DNA of 5,512 bases from an uncultured Clostridia bacterium. GTDB lineage: Bacteria > Bacillota > Clostridia > Christensenellales > Pumilibacteraceae. Under the pieces are notes generated by a model, which did no database searches, was not told the origin of the DNA, and saw only the letters and a program-made list of their open reading frames with translations. Below are positions 1 to 5,512 of this stretch, in pieces (position 1 is the stretch's first letter; each line of letters starts with the position of its first letter). The DNA is taken from assembly GCA_934277845.1 (NCBI GenBank), contig CAKQVV010000118.1, positions 1-5,512 of the forward strand, given 5' to 3'. The position numbers and the translations under genes are program-made.

Positions 1-1605
1 ATTTATAATAGGCTTATGGTGCATATTTCTTGTGGCATTCTCAACAAAATCCGCGACGATATGTTTACGCACATGCAAACTTTACCGATAAGTTATTTTG
101 ATGCTCACACGCATGGCGAACTCATGTCGAGATACACCAACGACGTGGATACTTTGCGTGAAGTTATGAGTTTCAGTTTGCCGCAACTGGTTATGTCGCT
201 GATAAACATTGTGGGCGTTTTTGTAATGATGCTTGTGCTCAGTCCGATTCTGACCGCAGCGATTGTCGTCATGATTGCAATTATGCTCGTGATTATCAAA
301 GTTTTCACTTCAAAAAGCGGTAAAAACTTCAAGCGTCAACAAAAAGCGATAGGCGATGTCAACGGTTACATCGAAGAAATGATCGACGGTCAGCGCGTTG
401 TCAAAGTGTTTTGCCATGAATCTGCGGTTAAAGATCGTTTTGCGGAACTCAACGAAGAACTCCGCGATTCGTCGTGCGCGGCAAATACTTACGCAAACAT
501 ACTTATGCCGATCATGGGGAATCTGTCACACGTTACTTATGCGGTGCTCGCGATTGTCGGATCGGTGCTCACCATCTCCGGAATAGGCGGTATTACTATC
601 GGCGTGCTCGTTTCTTTTCTCATGGCGATCCGCCAGTTGGCGAACCCTATCACGCAAGTTTCGCAACAAACAAACGCTATTTTATCCGGACTTGCCGGCG
701 CGGAACGTATTTTCGACATGATGGACGTAAAGAGCGAAACCGACGAAGGATATGTCGAACTCGTAAATGCCGTAGTAAATCCCGACGGCTCGATTTCGGA
801 ATCACCGGTAAAAACCGACGTATGGGCATGGAAGCACCCTCACGGCGACGGTAGCGTAACTTATACGCGGCTTGAGGGCAAGGTTGAACTTGAAAACGTC
901 ACATTCGGGTACGTGCCGGAAAAGACGGTGCTTAAAAACCTGTCACTATATGCTAAGCCCGGTCAGAAGATTGCATTCGTCGGCAGTACCGGTGCGGGAA
1001 AAACGACGATAACGAGTCTTATCAATCGTTTTTACGAGATTCAGGACGGTAAAATTCGTTACGACGGCATAAATATCACAAAAATCAAAAAGGCCGATTT
1101 ACGCCGTTCGTTGGGTGCGGTTTTGCAGGACACTCACCTTTTCACCGGCACTGTCAGAGAAAATGTTCGTTACGGAAGGTTAGAGGCAACCGACGAAGAA
1201 GTCGAGCGCGCTTGTAAGATTGCAAATGCCGACGGATTTATAAGGCATTTACCCGATGGCTACGATACTATGCTTACCGCGGACGGGGCTAACCTCAGCC
1301 AGGGACAGCGACAACTTTTGTCGATTGCCCGCGCCGCCGTTGCCGATCCCCCGGTACTTGTTCTTGACGAGGCAACGAGTTCGATCGATACCCGCACCGA
1401 GCATCTTATCGAAAAAGGTATGGACGAACTTATGCGCGGAAGGACGGTTTTCGTTATCGCGCACAGATTGAGTACCGTTCGCAACGCCGATGCGATTATG
1501 GTACTTGAAAATGGTGAAATAATCGAACGCGGAAATCACGATCAACTGATTGAGGAGAAGGGTAGATATTATCAACTCTATACCGGAATGTTCGAATTGT
1601 CCTGA
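1..1605 (+). CDS. ABC exporter half-transporter, permease fused to ATPase (5' partial)
   Basis: This is a multidrug/lipid-type ABC exporter subunit that would use ATP to move a substrate across the cytoplasmic membrane; the substrate cannot be told. The frame is open from base 1, and the first visible Met (codon 16-18) lies inside the fold, so helices 1-2 are upstream of the window. Numbering from that Met: intracellular loop 1 is about 10-50, four hydrophobic segments (helices 3-6) fall near 55-75, 78-97, 163-188 and 193-207, and the ATPase domain starts near 287. The ATPase looks intact: A-loop Tyr299, Walker A GSTGAGKT 323-330, Q-loop Gln371, signature LSQGQ 427-431, Walker B VLVLDE 447-452 with catalytic Glu452, and switch His483. 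A linker of about 45 residues (241-287, with WAWKHPH) separates the two domains and recalls clostridial YfiC/MdlB-like exporters. Such subunits often pair with a second half-transporter encoded next door, so a partner upstream is inferred. The family call is firm; the substrate is unknown. Confidence 0.95.
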   Translation: MYNRLMVHISCGILNKIRDDMFTHMQTLPISYFDAHTHGELMSRYTNDVDTLREVMSFSLPQLVMSLINIVGVFVMMLVLSPILTAAIVVMIAIMLVIIKVFTSKSGKNFKRQQKAIGDVNGYIEEMIDGQRVVKVFCHESAVKDRFAELNEELRDSSCAANTYANILMPIMGNLSHVTYAVLAIVGSVLTISGIGGITIGVLVSFLMAIRQLANPITQVSQQTNAILSGLAGAERIFDMMDVKSETDEGYVELVNAVVNPDGSISESPVKTDVWAWKHPHGDGSVTYTRLEGKVELENVTFGYVPEKTVLKNLSLYAKPGQKIAFVGSTGAGKTTITSLINRFYEIQDGKIRYDGINITKIKKADLRRSLGAVLQDTHLFTGTVRENVRYGRLEATDEEVERACKIANADGFIRHLPDGYDTMLTADGANLSQGQRQLLSIARAAVADPPVLVLDEATSSIDTRTEHLIEKGMDELMRGRTVFVIAHRLSTVRNADAIMVLENGEIIERGNHDQLIEEKGRYYQLYTGMFELS

Positions 1606-1626
1606 TGTGACCTTCGTAAACAAATT

Positions 1627-1654
1627 CGCGAAAAACTGAAATGTTTTTGCGTTT
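1627..1654 (+). terminator. Probable weak intrinsic terminator of the ABC exporter gene
   Basis: The hairpin starts 22 nt after the exporter stop. CGC plus AAAAAC (1627-1636, with G1630 bulged) pairs with GTTTTTGCG (1643-1651) around a six-base loop, TGAAAT. Only three T residues follow and the stem is A/T-rich, so termination may be incomplete. Its position between the exporter and a strong new promoter supports the role. Confidence 0.4.
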
Positions 1655-1669
1655 AAGCCGTTAAATTCG

Positions 1670-1698
1670 TTGACAAAAAATTATATTTCCCGTATAAT
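1670..1698 (+). promoter_or_regulatory. Consensus sigma-A promoter for rpmF
   Basis: TTGACA (1670-1675) and TATAAT (1693-1698) both match the housekeeping consensus exactly and are separated by the optimal 17 bp. Transcription should start near 1705, giving a leader of about 43 nt before the rpmF ATG. Such a strong promoter fits a ribosomal protein gene. It starts a new unit separate from the exporter upstream and may also supply plsX and rnc by read-through. Confidence 0.9.
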
Positions 1699-1733
1699 AA
1701 TATAGCAATTCGGAAAAGCAACTAAAAACTCAC

Positions 1734-1740
1734 AGGAGGT
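1734..1740 (+). promoter_or_regulatory. Ribosome binding site deciding the rpmF start
   Basis: AGGAGGT lies 7 nt before the ATG at 1748. A GTG at 1739, in the same frame, would overlap this site and add three residues (MLN) that L32 proteins do not have, so the ATG is the real start. Confidence 0.9.
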
Positions 1741-1747
1741 GCTGAAT

Positions 1748-1936
1748 ATGGCAGTCCCAAAACATAAAGTTTCCAAGCAAGCCGGTAATTCCAGATACGC
1801 TAATTGGAAAATCGAAGCTCCTGCCGTTGGCGAATGTCCGCAGTGTCATTCCCCCAAGTTAAGCCACAGGGCTTGCAAGGCTTGCGGTTATTACGACAAG
1901 AACAGAAGCGTCGAAGTAAAGCAGGATAAAGAATAA
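1748..1936 (+). CDS. rpmF: 50S ribosomal protein L32 (bL32), zinc-ribbon form
   Basis: bL32 is a small structural protein of the large ribosomal subunit. The 62-residue product is of normal length. It opens with the family hallmark MAVPKHKVSK, followed by a basic stretch and a zinc ribbon with four cysteines in two CxxC pairs (Cys30/Cys33 and Cys43/Cys46, the second within CKACGYY). This is the zinc-containing version; many bacteria also have, or have instead, a cysteine-less paralogue used when zinc is short. The start is fixed by AGGAGGT 7 nt upstream. The gene has its own consensus promoter and is followed 16 nt later by a hairpin that separates it from plsX. The rpmF-plsX pairing is conserved across many bacteria. 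The DUF177/YceD gene that often precedes rpmF is not here; an ABC exporter occupies that place. Confidence 0.98.
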   Translation: MAVPKHKVSKQAGNSRYANWKIEAPAVGECPQCHSPKLSHRACKACGYYDKNRSVEVKQDKE

Positions 1937-1952
1937 GTTGGTTCAAAGACTG

Positions 1953-1982
1953 GCCCCGTATGTTTCTACGGGGCTGGTTTTA
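1953..1982 (+). terminator. Intrinsic terminator or attenuator between rpmF and plsX
   Basis: GCCCCGTA (1953-1960) pairs perfectly with TACGGGGC (1967-1974) around the loop TGTTTC. The stem can be lengthened outward by G-T and A-T pairs from about 1946 to 1981. A TTTTAT tract follows at 1978-1983. It ends only a few bases before the plsX ribosome binding site (GGAGGT, 1988-1993), and I see no separate promoter for plsX in the gap. Partial read-through is therefore the likely way plsX and rnc are expressed, keeping L32 mRNA more abundant. The hairpin is seen directly; the attenuator role is inferred. Confidence 0.75.
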
Positions 1983-1997
1983 TATCCGGAGGTATAA

Positions 1998-3035
1998 ATG
2001 AAAAAGATAGTGTTGGATACGTTCGGCGCGGATAAAGGCGTAAGCGTTATGGTGAAAGGTGCGGTGGATTCTCTCGCACTCAGAAAAGATACCATAGTCG
2101 TACTCGTCGGCAACGAAAATGAAATCAAAGCCGAACTCGCTGACTGTAAATACGATAAAACCAGAATCGAAATCGTCGGAGCCGGCGAGGGCATCACTAA
2201 CGAGGAATCACCCACCGAGGCGATTCGCTCCAAGACCGATTCGTCGCTGGTGCGTGCGCTCGAAATAACGAAAGACGATCCGCTCGTTGCCGGTATGGTT
2301 TCCGCAGGAAGTACAGGTGCGGTGCTTACCGGCGCGGTGCTTATAGTGGGGCGTATCAGGGGAGTTCGTCGTCCCGCGCTATGCCCGTTATTGCCGACGC
2401 AGACCGGCGGCAAAGTGTGTCTGATCGATTGCGGCGCAAATATGGACTGCTCACCCGAATGGCTCGTCCAGTTCGCTCTTATGGCAAACGATTATATCAA
2501 AGCCGTTTGCGGTATTGAAAACCCACGTATAGGTTTGGTTTCGGTCGGTGTCGAAGATAAAAAGGGCAATGCATTAACTCACGAAGTCTTTGCCAGACTT
2601 AAGCAGTTTCCGGTTAATTTTGTCGGCAACATGGAAGCGCGTGATGCATTGAGCGGAAATTACGACGTACTTGTGTGTGACGGCTTCGTCGGAAATGTTT
2701 TGCTGAAATCTGTCGAGGGAACCGTAAAAATGGTTATGTCCTCGCTGAAAAAAGAAATCATGAGTTCGTTTGCCGCGAAACTCGGCGCAGTCATGATGAA
2801 AAAAGCCTTTAAAAATCTTAAAGCGTCTATGAATTATCATGCGTTCGGCGGAGCGGCGTTTCTCGGCGTTCGTAAAATCATAGTCAAGTCGCACGGTTCG
2901 TCTAATGCAGAATCGATAACCGCTTCTATCGAACAGGTGGCAAAACTCGACGATCTTAAACTCATCGATAACATAAAGATCGCTATTGAAACTTCGCTTG
3001 CCTCGGCGGCGAAAAAAAACGATGATAACGCGTAA
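1998..3035 (+). CDS. plsX: Phosphate acyltransferase PlsX (acyl-ACP:phosphate transacylase)
   Basis: PlsX converts acyl-ACP and inorganic phosphate to acyl-phosphate, which PlsY uses to acylate glycerol-3-phosphate in the first step of phosphatidic acid synthesis. It works as a peripheral protein at the inner face of the membrane. The 345-residue length is normal. Recognisable blocks are SAGSTGA (102-108), GVRRPA (122-127), DCGANMD (144-150), VGVEDKKGN (183-191), GNMEARD (210-216), CDGFVGNVLLK (227-237), FGG (283-285) and HGSSNA (299-304). The start ATG follows GGAGGT by 4 nt. Two usually rigid motifs differ: the N-terminal DAMGGD is DTFGAD (7-12), and SAGNTGA has Ser for Asn. The rest of the fold is intact, so I read it as a functional but divergent PlsX. 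It lies behind the rpmF hairpin and 5 nt before rnc. No FapR-type operator is evident upstream. Confidence 0.96.
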   Translation: MKKIVLDTFGADKGVSVMVKGAVDSLALRKDTIVVLVGNENEIKAELADCKYDKTRIEIVGAGEGITNEESPTEAIRSKTDSSLVRALEITKDDPLVAGMVSAGSTGAVLTGAVLIVGRIRGVRRPALCPLLPTQTGGKVCLIDCGANMDCSPEWLVQFALMANDYIKAVCGIENPRIGLVSVGVEDKKGNALTHEVFARLKQFPVNFVGNMEARDALSGNYDVLVCDGFVGNVLLKSVEGTVKMVMSSLKKEIMSSFAAKLGAVMMKKAFKNLKASMNYHAFGGAAFLGVRKIIVKSHGSSNAESITASIEQVAKLDDLKLIDNIKIAIETSLASAAKKNDDNA

Positions 3036-3040
3036 AGAAT

Positions 3041-3739
3041 ATGGATGAGCGAATATATTTTGTTTCCGAGATTTCGGATAACGCGGCGATCAAAGAAATC
3101 GAAGATAAAATAGATTACGTTTTTAACGATAAAAGTTTACTTATCACCGCATTTACTCATTCGAGTTACTGTAACGAACATCCAGGTGAAAAAAGTTATG
3201 ATAGGTTAGAGTTTCTCGGGGATAGTATTCTTGGGTTTTTAATGGCTGAAAAGTTGTACTTCGATACCGATGACAGCGAGGGCGAAATGACCGTTTATCG
3301 CGCCGGATCTGTTTCAAAAGAACCGCTCGCCGACGAGGTGGAAAAACTCGGATTGATTCGGTTTTTGCGTCACGGCAGAGGTTTTGAACACGACGTTAAA
3401 TCGGTTAAGACAAGATCGGATTTGTTTGAGTCGATACTCGGAGCAATGTATGTTGACAGCGGAAGGTCGATGGACGCGCCGTCAAAATTCGTAAAAAAGC
3501 TAAAAGTAACAAAGACAAAAGATTACAAGTCGATTTTACAGGAATACACACAACAACATTTTAACGGATTAAAACCGACTTACGAAACGAGTGAAAGACC
3601 GGACGAGAGCGGTGATTTTTCCAGTCGTGCAATAGTCGGTAACGAAGTGTACGAGTTCGGAGCAGGCAAAAATAAGAAAACCGCGGAGCAAAAAGCCGCC
3701 GAAATAGCTTATAAAAGACTGGCATGCAAAAAATCATAA
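3041..3739 (+). CDS. rnc: Ribonuclease III
   Basis: RNase III is a dimeric, magnesium-dependent cytoplasmic endonuclease that cuts double-stranded RNA, including rRNA precursors and structured or antisense-paired mRNAs. At 232 residues it has normal length and both domains. In the nuclease domain (about 20-150) the signature DRLEFLGDS is at 54-62. Positions matching E. coli Glu38, Glu41, Asp45, Glu65, Asp114 and Glu117 are Asp54, Glu57, Asp61, Glu80, Asp127 and Glu130, so the metal-binding set is present, with a mild Glu-to-Asp change at the first. The double-stranded RNA-binding domain (about 161-228) ends with the typical KKTAEQKAAEIAYKRL helix. The gene starts 5 nt after the plsX stop; a stop at 3026-3028 excludes an earlier start. 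No clear Shine-Dalgarno sequence precedes it, so translation is probably coupled to plsX. acpP, often found just upstream in Firmicutes, is missing here. Confidence 0.96.
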   Translation: MDERIYFVSEISDNAAIKEIEDKIDYVFNDKSLLITAFTHSSYCNEHPGEKSYDRLEFLGDSILGFLMAEKLYFDTDDSEGEMTVYRAGSVSKEPLADEVEKLGLIRFLRHGRGFEHDVKSVKTRSDLFESILGAMYVDSGRSMDAPSKFVKKLKVTKTKDYKSILQEYTQQHFNGLKPTYETSERPDESGDFSSRAIVGNEVYEFGAGKNKKTAEQKAAEIAYKRLACKKS

Positions 3740-3752
3740 ACCGCGATTACGC

Positions 3753-3782
3753 TTTACAAACAGGCGCGTTTTATGGTATAAT
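3753..3782 (+). promoter_or_regulatory. Sigma-A promoter with extended -10, upstream of smc
   Basis: TTTACA (3753-3758, five of six consensus bases) is followed after 18 bp by a perfect TATAAT (3777-3782). A TGG immediately before the -10 box (3774-3776) forms an extended -10 element, which offsets the slightly long spacer. The start of transcription should be near 3789, giving a leader of about 140 nt before smc. It lies 14 nt after the rnc stop, so smc can be expressed independently of rpmF-plsX-rnc. Confidence 0.75.
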
Positions 3783-3804
3783 AAATTATACGGTTTTTTA
3801 TCGC

Positions 3805-3839
3805 AGTCGCCATATGAAGTTGGAAAATTTCGGGCGATT
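3805..3839 (+). other. Possible stem-loop in the smc 5' leader
   Basis: AGTCGCC (3805-3811) can pair with GGCGATT (3833-3839, one G-T pair). Inside it, GAAGTT (3816-3821) pairs with AATTTC (3826-3831), closing a GGAA tetraloop of the GNRA class. An ATAT/G internal loop separates the two helices. No T-tract follows, so it is not a terminator. It matches no riboswitch family that I recognise, and a chance fold remains quite possible. Confidence 0.3.
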
Positions 3840-3914
3840 ACAATAAAATATACCGTTTTCCATTTATAGACGCTATAAAAGAATAGAAAATATCCGTTCT
3901 TTTACTACACATGC

Positions 3915-3920
3915 GAGAGG
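3915..3920 (+). promoter_or_regulatory. Ribosome binding site for the TTG start of smc
   Basis: GAGAGG, with a GAGG core, lies 9 nt before TTG 3930. No ATG or GTG exists in this frame between the in-frame stop at 3876-3878 and the TTG. The ATG at 3911 is in another frame. This site and the expected SMC N-terminus together fix the start. Confidence 0.65.
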
Positions 3921-3929
3921 ATAACCGGA

Positions 3930-5512
3930 TTGAAATTCAAAAGGATAGAAATTTACGGCTTTAAATCTTTTGCGGACAAGCACGAGATACCGTTTGATGC
4001 AGGTATTACCGCAATCGTCGGGCCGAACGGTTGCGGCAAAAGTAACGTAGCTGACAGTATTCGCTGGGTTTTGGGCGAACAGTCGGCAAAACTTTTGCGC
4101 GGAAATTCAATGCAGGACGTTATATTCAACGGGACCGAAAAACGCAAGTCGATGTCTTATTGTGAAGTTGCGCTGGTTTTCGATAACCGTGAAAAATTGT
4201 TTCCGTCGCTCGACTATGAAGAGGTCGTGATTTCCCGTAAACTTTATCGTAGCGGCGAGAGCGAATACGCGCTTAACCGCACGACGTGCAGATTGAAAGA
4301 CATAGTAGACCTGCTGCGCGACGGCGGCATGGGCAGAGAGGGCTATTCCATTATCGGACAGGGCAGAATCGACGAATTGCTCTCGGCAAAACCTGAGGAC
4401 AGACGTCAGATATTTGAAGAAGCAGCGGGAATTTCCAAATTCAAGGCAAGAAAAGTCGACGCGGAGAGAAAACTCGGCAGAACGCGCGACAATCTTTTGC
4501 GTATAACCGATATTCTGGAAGAAAAAAACAAGCAACTCGAACCGCTCACACGTCAAGCCGAAACCGCGAAAAAATGGCTCGATATGCGCGACAGTTTGCG
4601 TCGTCATGAAATCAATACATATATTCATCAGTATGATACCGCATCGCAGGCTAAAGAGGTTATAAATACTCGCCTTAACGGAATCGGCGAAGCGATTGAC
4701 ATGAAGCAAAAAAGTTACGAATCGGCAGTTGCGTCGTACAACGAATCAATGTACGAACTTACCACGATCGATCGTAACATAAACGCGCTGCGTGAAGAAC
4801 TTCTCACGCTTACCGTCGGTCTTGAAAAACAAGCCGGCGATATGAAAGTTTTGAGAGAGAGGTTGTCCGCGCTTGCCGACGGAAATAAGCGTCTCAGCGG
4901 CGAAAACGCCGCGCTCGATCTCGAATGCAGAGAAACGCTTGATAAGATCGAACTTATAAAAGCCGAACGCTACGATAAAAACGTTGCGCTTGAACACGCA
5001 AAGGCGGAAGTCGAAAAATATCGTGCCGATTACGTTGCGGCGGTGGAAAAACTTACGAAGGGCGAAAATGCCGCAAAGACCAACCAGCAAGCACTACTTG
5101 ACGCGATGGACAGACTTGCTGATATCAAGGCGAATATGTCCAGGCTTCTTGCCGAACGCGACGCATTGACTTCGTCTACCGAAAGCATGAGTGAGCGCAT
5201 TGTTGCCGACAACGAAACATTAAAGCGTTACGGCGAGCAGTTTTCGGCGGTCAAAAACGAACTCGTTGCCATTGCGGAAAGAAAGACGGTATCAAGTGAA
5301 AAATTGCAGGCGGCTTATTCAAAAAATAACGAACTTCTTGCGATTGCAAACGACGTAACCGGCAGACTGGATAAAATTAACGAGAAGTTTTACACTGCGG
5401 AGTCGCGTCGCAAAATCCTGAAGGAAATGCAGCAGGCTTACGACGGATTTGCGTTCAGTATCAAGAATCTGATGAACGACGCAAAGAAGAATCCGGAGTT
5501 AAGCAGTCGTAT
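3930..5512 (+). CDS. smc: Chromosome partition protein SMC (3' end beyond window)
   Basis: SMC is the ATPase of the bacterial condensin complex with ScpA and ScpB; it extrudes DNA loops and helps organise and separate sister chromosomes. The visible 527 residues are a little under half of a usual protein of about 1,150-1,200. The translation from TTG begins MKFKRIEIYGFKSFADK, the standard SMC N-terminus. Next come Walker A GPNGCGKS (31-38), LGEQSAKLLRG (48-58, with Gln51 and Arg57, the latter matching the arginine finger of B. subtilis SMC), and QGRIDELLSAKPEDRRQIFE (144-163), where the head passes into the coiled coil. From about 165 to 500 the sequence is charged and heptad-like with few prolines or glycines, as in the first coiled-coil arm. 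The last residues (from about GFAFSIKNL) resemble the approach to the hinge. The hinge, return arm, signature motif and Walker B lie outside the window. The frame is unbroken to the end. It follows rnc, as in many Firmicutes, but has its own promoter. Confidence 0.97.
   Translation, partial: MKFKRIEIYGFKSFADKHEIPFDAGITAIVGPNGCGKSNVADSIRWVLGEQSAKLLRGNSMQDVIFNGTEKRKSMSYCEVALVFDNREKLFPSLDYEEVVISRKLYRSGESEYALNRTTCRLKDIVDLLRDGGMGREGYSIIGQGRIDELLSAKPEDRRQIFEEAAGISKFKARKVDAERKLGRTRDNLLRITDILEEKNKQLEPLTRQAETAKKWLDMRDSLRRHEINTYIHQYDTASQAKEVINTRLNGIGEAIDMKQKSYESAVASYNESMYELTTIDRNINALREELLTLTVGLEKQAGDMKVLRERLSALADGNKRLSGENAALDLECRETLDKIELIKAERYDKNVALEHAKAEVEKYRADYVAAVEKLTKGENAAKTNQQALLDAMDRLADIKANMSRLLAERDALTSSTESMSERIVADNETLKRYGEQFSAVKNELVAIAERKTVSSEKLQAAYSKNNELLAIANDVTGRLDKINEKFYTAESRRKILKEMQQAYDGFAFSIKNLMNDAKKNPELSSR

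Noticed and set aside
1249..1623. Open frames on both strands over the ABC ATPase domain
   Set aside because: They overlap the region coding Walker B and the signature motif of the exporter in other frames and look like no known protein.
2319..2343. Ten-base direct repeat GCGGTGCTTA, 15 bp apart
   Set aside because: It encodes two similar small-residue turns (GAVLTGAVL) at a position where PlsX proteins are normally Gly/Ala-rich. It is explained by coding sequence and is not a mobile or regulatory repeat.
1943..2413. Open frame of 156 codons on the - strand over the start of plsX
   Set aside because: It is antisense to plsX, has a low-complexity Ser/Thr/Pro-rich translation, and runs through the rpmF-plsX hairpin. 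It is a shadow frame.
3012..3019. Run of eight A residues near the end of plsX as a possible frameshift site leading into rnc
   Set aside because: A -1 slip enters the rnc frame but meets TGA at 3023-3025 and TAA at 3026-3028 at once. A +1 slip also stops quickly. No PlsX-RNase III fusion can form.
3738..3772. Possible rnc terminator: CGCG (3742-3745) with CGCGTTTT (3765-3772)
   Set aside because: The stem is only 4 bp before a bulge, the loop is 19 nt, and it overlaps the -35 region and spacer of the smc promoter. It is too weak to call.
4107..4709. Open frame of 200 codons on the - strand inside smc
   Set aside because: It is antisense to the unbroken, strongly conserved SMC head and coiled-coil coding region, shows no recognisable domain, and has no promoter or ribosome binding site that I can see. 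It is a shadow frame.
1..5512. Search for a novel system, mobile element, CRISPR array, tRNA or rRNA
   Set aside because: All substantial coding space is taken by five recognised housekeeping or transport genes. I found no terminal inverted repeats, spaced direct repeats, integrase or transposase motifs, or tRNA-like folds.

Overview
The window carries a piece of a Bacillota (Firmicutes) chromosome, most likely from the class Clostridia. The evidence is a four-cysteine L32, strong AGGAGG-type ribosome binding sites, sigma-A type promoters, mid-range base composition, a clostridial-style multidrug ABC exporter, and the order rpmF-plsX-rnc-smc. All five genes lie on the + strand. The first and last run off the window edges.

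Layout: (1) 1-1605, the 3' part of an ABC exporter half-transporter (transmembrane helices 3-6 plus a complete ATPase domain), followed by a probable weak terminator. (2) A near-perfect sigma-A promoter (1670-1698) and a strong ribosome binding site drive rpmF (ribosomal protein L32, 1748-1936). (3) A hairpin with a short T-tract sits between rpmF and plsX (1953-1982), directly before the plsX ribosome binding site. (4) plsX (acyl-ACP:phosphate acyltransferase, 1998-3035) and rnc (ribonuclease III, 3041-3739) are 5 nt apart. (5) A 190-nt gap holds a second promoter, with an extended -10, and a leader that can fold. (6) smc starts at a TTG at 3930 and runs past the window end; its ATPase head half and most of the first coiled-coil arm are visible.

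The genes join a ribosomal protein, the first step of phospholipid synthesis, RNA processing and chromosome organisation. This is a known growth-linked housekeeping cluster, not an accessory island. acpP or fab genes, often found between plsX and rnc in Firmicutes, are absent, and so is the DUF177/YceD gene that often precedes rpmF. I see no mobile element, CRISPR array, tRNA, rRNA, or evidence of a novel defence or metabolic system. The points worth a second look are regulatory (the rpmF/plsX hairpin, the smc leader, the missing rnc ribosome binding site) and a few family-motif departures in PlsX and RNase III.
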